A stretch of DNA of 20,511 bases, taken from Clostridiales bacterium. GTDB taxonomy: Bacteria > Bacillota > Clostridia > Lachnospirales > Cellulosilyticaceae. The notes under the pieces are model-generated. The model was not told the DNA's origin. It did not search any database and worked only from the letters and a program-made list of their open reading frames with translations. The stretch covers positions 1 through 20,511 of the forward strand of contig DYCF01000061.1 of the NCBI GenBank assembly GCA_019418225.1, written 5' to 3'. Below, piece by piece: positions 12,504-20,463 of the stretch; positions within the stretch are counted from its first letter, which is position 1, and each line of letters begins with the position of its first letter. Position numbers and translations under genes: made by a program.

Positions 12504-12740
12504 CAAAAATACCCTTAGTAGCGTGTGTGTGTATAAGAGATGAATAAAAAATAAATAAAAAATATTTAAAATAGTGTATATAAAAAGACGTTTTGTGCGC
12601 TGTAGAGGGAATGAAAAATCCTTTTTTGAAATGCAAAACCCATAAAAATCAATAAAAATTATGCATGTTTCAAGTTAAGAGAAAAAATTTTATTTTATTT
12701 GAAAAACTAATTTATTATATGTCAAAAAGCATAAAAAAAC

Positions 12741-12770
12741 ATTATGTGAATAAAAATTTATTTACATAAT
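12741..12770. promoter_or_regulatory. 30-bp palindrome upstream of the opp promoter
   Basis: ATTATGTGAATAAA and TTTATTTACATAAT are complementary (one G-T) around AA. It ends 22 bp before the -35 box of the opp promoter, a suitable position for an activator or repressor. The regulator is unknown. The 12504-12740 stretch is AT-rich and I see no gene in it. Confidence 0.6.
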
Positions 12771-12792
12771 AAATGAAATAAAGTAAAACATA

Positions 12793-12821
12793 TTGACATT
12801 TTATAAAAAATTTAATATTAT
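12793..12821 (+). promoter_or_regulatory. opp operon promoter
   Basis: TTGACA (12793-12798) and TATTAT (12816-12821) with a 17-bp spacer. The expected start is near 12828, giving a leader of about 180 nt before oppA. Confidence 0.88.
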
Positions 12822-12837
12822 TCTTACAAGTAGCAAG

Positions 12838-12879
12838 GACGCTATGAGAACAATTGAAGGGCTCATAGTGTCTTTTTTT
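12838..12879 (+). terminator. Leader terminator / attenuator of the opp operon
   Basis: GACGCTATGAG and CTCATAGTGTC pair over 11 bp (one G-U) with a 13-base loop, followed by seven Ts. It begins about 10 nt after the predicted transcription start and lies 130 bases before oppA, so full-length opp mRNA needs read-through. No T-box, SAM or other known riboswitch core is recognised. Confidence 0.85.
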
Positions 12880-12919
12880 GTAGACTGGAAAGCGCAATTT
12901 TAAACTTTCCTATGTCCAA

Positions 12920-12975
12920 ACTCAAAATTTGATACTCAAAATTTGAGTTAAGAATGTGACGTTAGTCACTTTCTT
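12920..12975. repeat. Direct and inverted repeats in the opp leader
   Basis: ACTCAAAATTTGA occurs at 12920-12932 and 12934-12946; the second copy is also the palindrome CTCAAA-A-TTTGAG. Then AAGAA-T-GTGAC pairs with GTCAC-T-TTCTT (12950-12975, one mismatch). They lie between the attenuator and the GGGAGG ribosome site and may bind a regulator or fold in the mRNA. Confidence 0.6.
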
Positions 12976-13007
12976 ATGATAGAAAACCAACTAGGGAGGA
13001 AGATTTT

Positions 13008-14669
13008 ATGAAAACAAAATTTACACGTCTGCTTGGAATTATGTTAGCTAGTGCATTTATGCTAACTGGATGTGGTGGTGGACAACCGGCATCATCAGAA
13101 GGGGTAGAAGCAACAGAAACAGCACAAGTAGAAACAACAACAGCTTCAGGTGAAGCTAAAATTGCAAAACTTATATCAGGTCCAGAACCAGGTTCACTTC
13201 ATCCTGCTTTATCACAAGGAACACATGAGTCTATTATCTTAGACCATGTCTTTGAGGGGCTTATGAAAAGAGATGCAGATGGCAATATCATACCTGGTAC
13301 AGCAGAAAGCTATGAAGTGAGTGAAGATGAGCTTACATATACATTTAAAATTCGTCAAGATGCAAAATGGTCAAATGGTGACCCTGTGACAGCAAGAGAC
13401 TTTGAGGTGGCATGGAAATATGCCCTTGCCCCAGAGACAGCATCTGATTATGCTTATCAGCTTTATTACTTAGTAGGTGCTGAAGATTATAATGTAGGGA
13501 TAGGTTCAGCTGATGAAGTAGGCGTTAAAGCATTAGATGACACAACACTCGAAGTTAAATTAGCATCACCAACAGCTTATTTCTTAGAATTATGTGCATT
13601 CTATACATACTATCCAGTTAATGCAGCGATTCAAGAAGAAGTGGGCGCTGAGTGGTCTCATGATGGTAGTACATTCGTATGTAATGGACCTTTTACAGTT
13701 ACAGCATGGAATCATGATGAAAGTGTAGAACTTGCAAAAAATGAGAACTATTACAATAAGGATGCTGTAAAACTTGATGGCATCACTTTCTATATTTCAG
13801 ATGACCAAAATACAATGTGGCAAATGTATCAAAACGATGAAATTGACCTTGATTATGAAATCCCTACTGATGTAGTAGGTCAATTAAAAGCACAAAATGA
13901 CCCAGAACTTCAAATTGTACCAGAACTTGCAACTTACTTCTATCGTTTTAATACAACAGTTAAACCATTTAACAATGCAAAAGTACGTAAAGCCTTATCT
14001 ATGGCGATTGACCGTCAGCTAATCGTAGATGAAGTTACACAAAGCGGCGAAATCCCAGCATACGGTGTCGTATGTCCACAAATTGCAGATGCAACAGGTG
14101 ACTTTAGAGAAAATGGCGGTGAATGCTTCAGCGAAAATATTGATGAAGCTAAAAAACTTTTAGCTGAAGGTCTTGCTGAAGAAGGAATGGATAAATTAGA
14201 GTTTACAATTCTTTATAATACAAGTGAACAGCACAAAAAAGTTGCTGAAGCTATTCAGCAAATGTGGAATGAAAATTTAGGTGTTAATGTCACACTAGAA
14301 AATACAGAAATGAAAGTTAAAATTGACAGAGAACATAAATTAGACTATGAAGTTTCAAGAGCTGGATGGATTGGTGATTATGCAGACCCTAATACATTCT
14401 TAGATTTATTTACTTCTTGGAGCTCACAAAATGATACAGGCTGGAAAACAGAAGCTTATGATGAACTCATTACTAAAGCAGGCGAAGAACTTGACCCAGC
14501 AACACGTATGGGGTATTTACATGAAGCAGAAGAAATGTTAATGGAAGAAATGCCTATCATGCCTATCTATTACTATACAAGAGCTATTGAAACAAAACCT
14601 TACTTAACAGGTGTGTTTAAAGCTGTTAACAGAGACGTTAACTTAACTTATGCAGATATCAGCAAATAG
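13008..14669 (+). CDS. oppA: Oligopeptide-binding lipoprotein OppA
   Basis: 553 residues. The lipoprotein signal peptide ends in the lipobox LTGC (Cys22), followed by a Gly/Ser/Thr/Glu-rich linker to about residue 50. The remainder is a family 5 extracellular solute-binding protein (SBP_bac_5): EPGSLHPALSQ, IILDHVFEGLMKRD, the family signature region YTFKIRQDAKWSNGDPVTARDFEVAWKYAL, and FNNAKVRKALSMAIDR. It captures peptides at the membrane surface and delivers them to OppBC. It is the first gene of the five-gene operon. The stem-loop after it (14700-14731) would favour higher oppA expression. It could equally serve dipeptides or a specific peptide; substrate is not deducible. Confidence 0.95.
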   Translation: MKTKFTRLLGIMLASAFMLTGCGGGQPASSEGVEATETAQVETTTASGEAKIAKLISGPEPGSLHPALSQGTHESIILDHVFEGLMKRDADGNIIPGTAESYEVSEDELTYTFKIRQDAKWSNGDPVTARDFEVAWKYALAPETASDYAYQLYYLVGAEDYNVGIGSADEVGVKALDDTTLEVKLASPTAYFLELCAFYTYYPVNAAIQEEVGAEWSHDGSTFVCNGPFTVTAWNHDESVELAKNENYYNKDAVKLDGITFYISDDQNTMWQMYQNDEIDLDYEIPTDVVGQLKAQNDPELQIVPELATYFYRFNTTVKPFNNAKVRKALSMAIDRQLIVDEVTQSGEIPAYGVVCPQIADATGDFRENGGECFSENIDEAKKLLAEGLAEEGMDKLEFTILYNTSEQHKKVAEAIQQMWNENLGVNVTLENTEMKVKIDREHKLDYEVSRAGWIGDYADPNTFLDLFTSWSSQNDTGWKTEAYDELITKAGEELDPATRMGYLHEAEEMLMEEMPIMPIYYYTRAIETKPYLTGVFKAVNRDVNLTYADISK

Positions 14670-14699
14670 TTCGTATAACAATTAAATGATGTAGTATAT

Positions 14700-14731
14700 G
14701 TAAGTTGCCTATTTTTTGATAGGCAACTTAC
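14700..14731 (+). other. Intercistronic stem-loop between oppA and oppB
   Basis: GTAAGTTGCCTA and TAGGCAACTTAC form a perfect 12-bp stem with an 8-base loop. No U-tract follows, so it is probably an RNA-stability or partial-termination element that raises the ratio of binding protein to permease. Confidence 0.8.
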
Positions 14732-14797
14732 TATAAGTTATGGGTGTAAAAATATAACAGGTTTCAATGGATGAAACAGTAGAGAGGGAGGTTATTT

Positions 14798-15781
14798 ATG
14801 CTAAAGTATATCTTAAAGCGAATAGGAATGGGGCTTATAACAATATGGGCAATCATTACAATTACTTTTTTAATTATGCATAATATACCAGGAGATCCTT
14901 TTGCAAAAGAAGGAAAAATGACAGAGGCAGTTTATAACAACTTAATGGCACATTATAACTTAGATAAACCATTAAGTGAGCAATATGTGATTTATTTAAA
15001 TAATGTAGCGCACCTAGATTTAGGGCCTTCTATAACGAGTAAAACAAGAACTGTGAATGATTATATCAATGAGAACTTCCCAGTATCAGCACAGCTTGGA
15101 ATTGTGGCATTTATATTTGCCCTAATAGTAGGTGTAGGACTAGGTATCGTAGCAGCACTTAAGCGAAATAGTTGGCCAGATTATATATGTACTATTATTG
15201 CAATTATAGGGATTTCCATACCAAGTTTTATTTTATCGACTTTACTGATTGAAGTCTTTGCAATTAAATGGAAATTAGTCCCTACATCAGGGTGGGGAAA
15301 ACCACAAAATATTATTTTACCAGCTATTGCAATTAGCATGATGCCTATTGCACACATTGCTAGGATGATGCGTTCAAGTATGATTGAGGTACTTGGGCAA
15401 GATTACATACGTACAGCTAAGGCAAAAGGACTGTCTCAAGGTAAAATCATTAGAAGACATGCCCTTCGTAACTCATTAATTCCTGTTATAACAGTAGTAG
15501 GAACAACCTTTGCAAATATTGTAGTAGGAAGTTTCGTTGTAGAGAATATTTTTAGAATCCCAGGACTTGGAAAATATTTTGTGCAATCTATTACAAATAG
15601 GGATTACTCCGTTATATTGGGAACGACTATTTTTTATAGCGTGATTTTAATTAGTGTCTATATTGTAGTAGATATACTATATGTTTTAGTAGACCCACGT
15701 ATTCAACTGGTATCTAAGAAAAGCAGTTGGTTTAAAGGTAAAAATAAGAAGACAACAGAAACTAGCGAGTGGGGGATTTAA
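14798..15781 (+). CDS. oppB: Oligopeptide ABC transporter permease OppB
   Basis: 327 residues, usual family length. It has an N-terminal helix (MGLITIWAIITITFLIMH), the external IPGDPF motif and TM segments from about residue 100 onward. The cytoplasmic EAA loop (YIRTAKAKGLSQGKIIRRHA then LRNSLIPVI) contacts an ATPase, and the C-terminal pattern is that of BPD_transp_1 permeases (VENIFRIPGLGKYFVQSI). GGGAGG precedes the start. Its end carries the ribosome site of oppC. Confidence 0.95.
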   Translation: MLKYILKRIGMGLITIWAIITITFLIMHNIPGDPFAKEGKMTEAVYNNLMAHYNLDKPLSEQYVIYLNNVAHLDLGPSITSKTRTVNDYINENFPVSAQLGIVAFIFALIVGVGLGIVAALKRNSWPDYICTIIAIIGISIPSFILSTLLIEVFAIKWKLVPTSGWGKPQNIILPAIAISMMPIAHIARMMRSSMIEVLGQDYIRTAKAKGLSQGKIIRRHALRNSLIPVITVVGTTFANIVVGSFVVENIFRIPGLGKYFVQSITNRDYSVILGTTIFYSVILISVYIVVDILYVLVDPRIQLVSKKSSWFKGKNKKTTETSEWGI

Positions 15782-15783
15782 AG

Positions 15784-16713
15784 ATGACAGAAGAATTTCA
15801 ATTGACACCAGATTTGTTTGAGCAAGTTGAAAATAACTTTGAAGATGCTGAAGCCATTAAAAGACCTAGTTTAACTTATTGGAAAGATGTATGGAGACGT
15901 TTACTTGAAAATAAATTAGCGATGTTTGGCTTTGCAATTATTATAGTACTTGTATTACTTGCAATATTTGCACCGATATTGAGTCCTTATTCTTATGAAA
16001 TGCAGTCACTTAAAGAACGTAACTTAATGCCTAGCAAAGCACACTGGTTTGGAACAGATAGCTTAGGAAGAGATTTATGGACTAGAGCTTGGTATGGGGC
16101 ACGTATTTCTTTAGCAGTAGGCTTTGTGGCAACAGGCATTGAATTTGCCATTGGGGCTATTTATGGTGGGATTTCAGGTAGTCTTGGCGGCTGGGTAGAT
16201 AATGTCATGATGCGTATTGCAGAAATTTTCTATAGTATCCCTTACATGCTTATTGTTATTTTAATGATGGTTTTAATGTCACCAGGACTTGTACCTATGA
16301 TTTTAGCTTTAGTAGCTACAGGATGGATTGGTATGGCAAGATTAGTGAGAGGACAAGTGCTACAACTTAAAGAGCAGGATTATGTCAAAGCTTCAGAAGC
16401 ATTAGGCGGTGGGCTTTTTTGGAAGCTTAGAAAACATTTAATCCCTAATACTATGGGACCTATTTTAGTAGATTTAACATTATCTGTTCCAAGTGCCATC
16501 TTTGCAGAAGCTACATTAAGCTTCTTAGGGCTTGGGATTTCAGCGCCTATGGCAAGTTGGGGGTCTATGGCAAATGATGCGCTTACAGGACTTTTCACAG
16601 GTGCAGGCTATCAGCTTTTCTTCCCAGCACTACTTATTTCATTAACCATGTTTGGCTTTAATGTATTAGGAGATGGGCTTAGAGATGCGTTAGATCCACA
16701 GCTTAGGAAGTAG
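15784..16713 (+). CDS. oppC: Oligopeptide ABC transporter permease OppC
   Basis: 309 residues from ATG 15784, using the GGGGG at 15771-15775 inside the end of oppB; the GTG at 15769 overlaps this site and is unlikely. It shows an OppC N-terminal domain (WRRLLENKLAMFGFAIIIVL), the HWFGTDSLGRDLWTRAWYG signature and several helices. The EAA loop reads YVKASEALGGGLFWKLRKHL then IPNTMGPI, and the end is GDGLRDALDPQLRK. It pairs with OppB to form the pore. Confidence 0.95.
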   Translation: MTEEFQLTPDLFEQVENNFEDAEAIKRPSLTYWKDVWRRLLENKLAMFGFAIIIVLVLLAIFAPILSPYSYEMQSLKERNLMPSKAHWFGTDSLGRDLWTRAWYGARISLAVGFVATGIEFAIGAIYGGISGSLGGWVDNVMMRIAEIFYSIPYMLIVILMMVLMSPGLVPMILALVATGWIGMARLVRGQVLQLKEQDYVKASEALGGGLFWKLRKHLIPNTMGPILVDLTLSVPSAIFAEATLSFLGLGISAPMASWGSMANDALTGLFTGAGYQLFFPALLISLTMFGFNVLGDGLRDALDPQLRK

Positions 16714-16729
16714 AAGGAGGTAGAAAGAC

Positions 16730-17758
16730 ATGGACACATTATTAAAAGTAGAAAATCTAAAGGTTTCCTTTAAAACCTATGCTGGGGAAGTACATGCTGT
16801 ACGAGGCATAGACTTTGAGGTTAAAAAAGGTGAGTGTATTGGGATTGTAGGAGAAAGTGGTTGTGGCAAAAGTGTGACGTCACAGTCAATTATGCAGCTT
16901 TTAAAGACGCCGCCAGCAATGTATAAAGAGGGGCACATCCTCTTTGAAGGAGAAGACCTTTTAAAGAAAAAAGAAAAAGAGATGCAAAAGATTCGTGGAA
17001 ATAGTATTAGTATGATTTTCCAAGACCCTATGACAACACTTAATCCTACACAGAAGATTGGGAAGCAAATTGCAGAAATCTTAATGGAACATAAAGATAT
17101 TAGTAAAAATGAAGCGTATGCGGAAGCTGAAAAGATGTTGGAACTTGTAGCAATGTCAGAGCCTCATAAACGTATGAATCAATATCCACATGAATTTTCT
17201 GGTGGGATGAGACAACGTGCCATGATTGCTATGGCCCTTGCTTGTAAACCTAAACTTATCATCGCAGATGAACCAACAACTGCCCTTGATGTAACGGTAC
17301 AAGCACAAATTTTAGAGTTACTTCAAGACGTTCAGAAGAAGATGGGGATGTCTATTATGCTCATTACACATGATTTAGGTGTTGTAGCTAAAATGTGTGA
17401 CCGCGTAGTAGTTATGTATGCTGGTCAAATTGTAGAACAAGGCAGCGTAGAAGCAATCTTTAAGTCACCAACACATCCTTATACAAAAGGTTTATTAAAA
17501 GCCGTTCCTAGTATGGAGATGAATCGTCATGAAGCGCTTAAAACAATTGTAGGTACACCTCCTGATTTATTTGCACCACCAGCAGGATGTGGTTTCTTTG
17601 CAAGATGTGATCAGGCTATGAAAATCTGTAGGGACCATATGCCACAAATGCAAGAGATAAATTCAGAGCTTTCTTCGGCATGCTGGCTCAATCATCCTAT
17701 GTGTAAAGCAAGAGTTTGCTCAAAGCAAAATGACTTAAAGCAAGATAGAAATGACTAG
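16730..17758 (+). CDS. oppD: Oligopeptide ABC transporter ATPase OppD
   Basis: 342 residues. Walker A GESGCGKS (41-48), Q-loop MIFQDPMTTLNP, ABC signature FSGGMRQR, Walker B LIIADEPTTALD and H-loop LITHDLG are all intact. The C-terminal oligopeptide extension carries GTPPDLFAPPAGCGFFARC with further Cys (ICRDHM, SACWL), the cluster found in Opp/Dpp ATPases, in some of which it binds an iron-sulfur centre. The AGGAGG site lies 16 bases behind oppC. It works as a heterodimer with OppF. Confidence 0.95.
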   Translation: MDTLLKVENLKVSFKTYAGEVHAVRGIDFEVKKGECIGIVGESGCGKSVTSQSIMQLLKTPPAMYKEGHILFEGEDLLKKKEKEMQKIRGNSISMIFQDPMTTLNPTQKIGKQIAEILMEHKDISKNEAYAEAEKMLELVAMSEPHKRMNQYPHEFSGGMRQRAMIAMALACKPKLIIADEPTTALDVTVQAQILELLQDVQKKMGMSIMLITHDLGVVAKMCDRVVVMYAGQIVEQGSVEAIFKSPTHPYTKGLLKAVPSMEMNRHEALKTIVGTPPDLFAPPAGCGFFARCDQAMKICRDHMPQMQEINSELSSACWLNHPMCKARVCSKQNDLKQDRND

Positions 17759-17770
17759 GAGGAAGGCAAG

Positions 17771-18730
17771 ATGGAACAAAAGGAAGTTTTATTAAAAGTT
17801 GATGGGGTGAAAAAGTACTTTAATGTAGGAAGTGGTACGCTTAAAGCCGTTGATGGATTAAGCTTTGATTTATACAAAGGGGAAACATTAGGGCTAGTTG
17901 GTGAAAGTGGATGTGGTAAATCCACTGCGGGAAGAACTATTTTGCGCCTTTATGAACCTACAGATGGCAAGGTTGTTTTTAATGGAGAAGATGTCTTTAG
18001 TTTATCTAAAAAGCAATTAAAAGAAATTCGTAAACAAATGCAGATTATTTTCCAAGACCCATATGCTTCATTAAATCCAAGAATGACAGTAGAAGATTTG
18101 ATTGGAGAAGCCTTAGATATTCATAAACTTGCAAGAGGCAAAAAACGTCATGAACGTATTGTAGAGCTTCTTAATTTAGTTGGGCTAAGTGAAGAACATG
18201 CGTCAAGATTCCCACATGAATTTAGTGGAGGGCAAAGACAACGTATTGGAATCGCAAGAGCTTTAGCCGTAGAACCACAGTTTATCGTATGTGATGAACC
18301 TATTTCAGCACTAGACGTTTCAATTCAAGCCCAAGTTGTCAACTTACTTAAAAAGCTGCAAAATGAAATGGGGCTTACCTATTTATTCATTGCCCATGAT
18401 TTATCTATGGTAAAATATATTTCAGATAGAATCTTAGTCATGTATTTAGGACAGATGATGGAACTTGCAGAAAGCGAAGAACTTAATGGCAATCCATTAC
18501 ATCCTTATACACAGTTCCTTTTATCAGCTGTGCCTATTCCAGATCCAGAAATAGAGAAGAATAGAGAGCGTATTCGTGTAACAGGAGAAATACCAAGTCC
18601 TATTGACCCACCAGATCTTTGTCCTTTCTGTACAAGATGTCCTCATGTACAAGATAAATGTAGAAGACAAAGACCACAGTGGAAAGAAGTAAGTCCTAAA
18701 CATTATGTGGCTTGTCATTTGTTTGATTAA
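17771..18730 (+). CDS. oppF: Oligopeptide ABC transporter ATPase OppF
   Basis: 319 residues. Walker A GESGCGKS (44-51), Q-loop IIFQDPYASLNP, signature FSGGQRQR, Walker B FIVCDEPISALD and H-loop FIAHDLSMV are complete. The end has the oligopeptide domain GEIPSPIDPPDLCPFCTRC. It is the second nucleotide-binding subunit and the last gene of the operon, 13 bases behind oppD with an AGGAGG site. It is followed by the terminator at 18791. Confidence 0.95.
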   Translation: MEQKEVLLKVDGVKKYFNVGSGTLKAVDGLSFDLYKGETLGLVGESGCGKSTAGRTILRLYEPTDGKVVFNGEDVFSLSKKQLKEIRKQMQIIFQDPYASLNPRMTVEDLIGEALDIHKLARGKKRHERIVELLNLVGLSEEHASRFPHEFSGGQRQRIGIARALAVEPQFIVCDEPISALDVSIQAQVVNLLKKLQNEMGLTYLFIAHDLSMVKYISDRILVMYLGQMMELAESEELNGNPLHPYTQFLLSAVPIPDPEIEKNRERIRVTGEIPSPIDPPDLCPFCTRCPHVQDKCRRQRPQWKEVSPKHYVACHLFD

Positions 18731-18790
18731 TTAGCTTATAAATTAGGTGTTTCATAAATTAGATATTTCATGAATATAGAAGTAAAATTT

Positions 18791-18827
18791 ATATCGCCAA
18801 TCACAGTATGTGGTTGGCGATATTTTT
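18791..18827 (+). terminator. opp operon terminator
   Basis: ATATCGCCAATCACA pairs over 15 bp (one G-U) with TGTGGTTGGCGATAT around a GTA loop, followed by Ts. It shares an ATATCGCC/GGCGATAT core with the long hairpin at 12435. Confidence 0.92.
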
Positions 18828-18871
18828 ATGCAATTTTATTCGAGTAATAGATTAAAAATTTTGAAAAATAA

Positions 18872-18899
18872 TTACAATAATAACATTTTCTGATAAAAT
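18872..18899 (+). promoter_or_regulatory. Extended -10 promoter of the membrane-protein gene
   Basis: TTACAA (18872-18877), a 16-bp spacer, and TG-A-TAAAAT (-10 at 18894-18899). It closely matches the promoter at 10794, including an internal AATAAC-x-TTTT segment. The implied leader is only about 15 nt, with the ribosome site near its 5' end. Confidence 0.6.
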
Positions 18900-18920
18900 G
18901 AAATGAGGAGGAGGCAAGCT

Positions 18921-19961
18921 ATGAAATATATTAATTTAGTAATAGATGTATTATTAATAATGGGTTTTATGGCTTTGATTGTACCTAAGGAAATTTATAG
19001 GGATGTATTAAAGTGGGGGAAGAAGCATGATAAGATTGTTGGGATTATCGTTTTTGCGATTTTATTATTAATTTTTAATAGGGCTTATATAAGTAGCATA
19101 ATTGGATATCTTAGTCACATAAAATTAAAGGTGTATTTATTTATGATACCACTTGTCTATTTTATACTGTGGCTAACAATATATATGGGCAGTGGAAATG
19201 TCGCTTACTATGCGAAGAAGATTTACTATATCATAGTTTTGGTGGTGGATATCTGCATTATAAATCATCTTGATTTTTCTCAGTTTGATATCCAAAATAC
19301 ATTTGGTTTACCCAAGCCGTTATATGCAAGTGGGCTTATAAGCATTGGGATTTTTATATTGGCTTTTGTACTGGATTTATTGATTTTATCTGGGGGAAGC
19401 ATTAAGGAATTTAGTTTTGCAGGCGCCACCTTTGTGAAAGAAGACCTTAAAAAAAATATTAAAGAAAATGCAAATAATATACAGATTTTATTAGATAAAA
19501 TTGAGGCGGAATACAATGCGGTACAGCAGTTTGAAGCCTATATTGATAAGGCAGGTATAAAGACGAAGTTAGAGGAGAAGCTAGATGCATTTGACTGGTG
19601 CAAGGAGTTTAAGGCACTGGCACAATATTATTGTAGCTTTCAAAAGGAAGAAATTATAGCGGAGTGTATTGTGGTTGAGCGGGGAATGAATTTAAGAGAC
19701 CGATTAGTTGTGGCATATGATATATCTAGTATGAAAAGTACAAGGGTATGCAAAAACTTATTAGAGAAAAAATCATATTTCTTGCAGGCACAGGAGCAGC
19801 TATTATTTATTCCGTATGAACCCACTTTTTTTGCACATAAGATTATCGTGGTACTGCGAGGAAAGAATAATGTGGTGCAGATTGAGCAGCGTTTTATACT
19901 TAATATCTTTAAACGATTTGAAGATTATGTGACGACTGTAATTGCAGAATTGCCTGAATAA
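18921..19961 (+). CDS. Multi-pass membrane protein with cytoplasmic C-terminal domain, unknown family
   Basis: 346 residues from ATG 18921; the GAGGAGGAGG at 18905-18914 excludes the in-frame ATG at 18903, which lies before it. About five hydrophobic segments occupy residues 5-20, 38-58, 65-88, 97-117 and 132-155. After SGGSIKEFSFAGATFVKEDL the protein is soluble, with a probable coiled coil (NIKENANNIQILLDKIEAEY) and then an alpha/beta domain of about 150 residues ending FKRFEDYVTTVIAELPE. This layout of membrane sensor, helical linker and intracellular module fits a signalling or scaffold protein, but I do not recognise the family. It is followed by two small paralogous genes with their own promoter. 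Confidence 0.75.
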   Translation: MKYINLVIDVLLIMGFMALIVPKEIYRDVLKWGKKHDKIVGIIVFAILLLIFNRAYISSIIGYLSHIKLKVYLFMIPLVYFILWLTIYMGSGNVAYYAKKIYYIIVLVVDICIINHLDFSQFDIQNTFGLPKPLYASGLISIGIFILAFVLDLLILSGGSIKEFSFAGATFVKEDLKKNIKENANNIQILLDKIEAEYNAVQQFEAYIDKAGIKTKLEEKLDAFDWCKEFKALAQYYCSFQKEEIIAECIVVERGMNLRDRLVVAYDISSMKSTRVCKNLLEKKSYFLQAQEQLLFIPYEPTFFAHKIIVVLRGKNNVVQIEQRFILNIFKRFEDYVTTVIAELPE

Positions 19962-19971
19962 AAACTTTTCA

Positions 19972-20000
19972 TTGATTTAAAATGACAATGGCATTAAAAT
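19972..20000 (+). promoter_or_regulatory. Promoter of the small GGVG genes
   Basis: TTGATT (19972-19977) and TAAAAT (19995-20000) with 17 bp between, 25 bases before the start at 20025. Confidence 0.65.
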
Positions 20001-20024
20001 ATGACTATATGGGAGGTGACGCTT

Positions 20025-20186
20025 ATGAAGAAGAATACTGAATCGCGAAAGGCGATCATAGAAAAAGCAAAAACTGTTAAAGCTAATGGTGGCGTAGGTG
20101 CTAAGACTGTCGGCCTTTCCAATAGGTGTGACCAAATTGTTAGTACAGCAAATAAAACAACCCAAATTTTAAAAACTATTGGATAA
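20025..20186 (+). CDS. Small basic protein 1 with GGVG motif
   Basis: 53 residues from ATG 20025, placed behind GGGAGGTG (20011-20018); the ATG at 20001 lies upstream of that site. A basic helix (RKAIIEKAKTVKA) leads into NGGVGAKTVGLS, then a polar helix (QIVSTANKTTQILKTIG). The first half aligns with the product of the gene at 20259. No signal peptide, Cys pair or known domain. The size and basic charge allow nucleic-acid binding or a regulatory role, but none can be assigned. Confidence 0.7.
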   Translation: MKKNTESRKAIIEKAKTVKANGGVGAKTVGLSNRCDQIVSTANKTTQILKTIG

Positions 20187-20258
20187 GTTGAGCTGTATAA
20201 CAATAAAAGAGTTGGTGCATAATATATAGTATCTAGCCATATTGAGGATGATACAATT

Positions 20259-20423
20259 ATGCAGCTAACAAGAAGAGAACTCATCGACTTGGCAAAGCAA
20301 TTAAAACATAAGGGCGGTGTAGGCCCTAAATATATAAAATTGTCTAAGTCAGAAGATGATTCAGTGTATAAGATACTTGCTCAAGATGAAAAATTGGTAT
20401 TACAAATTAATTATAAAAATTAG
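20259..20423 (+). CDS. Small basic protein 2 with GGVG motif
   Basis: 54 residues from ATG 20259; GAGG (20244-20247) lies 11 bases upstream. It begins MQLTRRELIDLAKQLKHK, followed by GGVGPKYIKLS and a beta-like end (EKLVLQINYKN). Over 26 residues it aligns without gaps to the protein at 20025: basic residue pair, Ile/Leu, Glu/Asp, AK, Lys, GGVG, Lys, LS. The C-terminal halves differ. It is probably the second gene of the same transcript, ended by the terminator at 20427. Confidence 0.68.
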   Translation: MQLTRRELIDLAKQLKHKGGVGPKYIKLSKSEDDSVYKILAQDEKLVLQINYKN

Positions 20424-20426
20424 AAT

Positions 20427-20460
20427 AAGGCGGTGGCTATGAAAGCTGCCGCTTTATTTT
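20427..20460 (+). terminator. Terminator, insertion target of the following intron
   Basis: AAGGCGGTGGCT and AGCTGCCGCTTT form a 12-bp stem (three G-U) with a 5-base loop and TTTATTTT. It ends the small GGVG genes and lies 3 bases before the group II intron. Confidence 0.8.
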
Positions 20461-20463
20461 ATG

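Noticed and set aside
12612..12656. 14-codon ORF in the opp upstream region
   Set aside because: The only purine-rich stretch abuts the ATG with no spacing and the peptide has no features.
12838..13007. Known riboswitch or T-box in the opp leader
   Set aside because: No T-box TGGTACC bulge motif and no SAM, purine or other conserved core was found; only a simple hairpin, repeats and a dyad are visible.
19994..20284. Minus-strand ORF across the small GGVG genes
   Set aside because: It covers a promoter and two plus-strand genes with good ribosome sites; its hydrophobic look is a by-product of the lysine-rich opposite strand.
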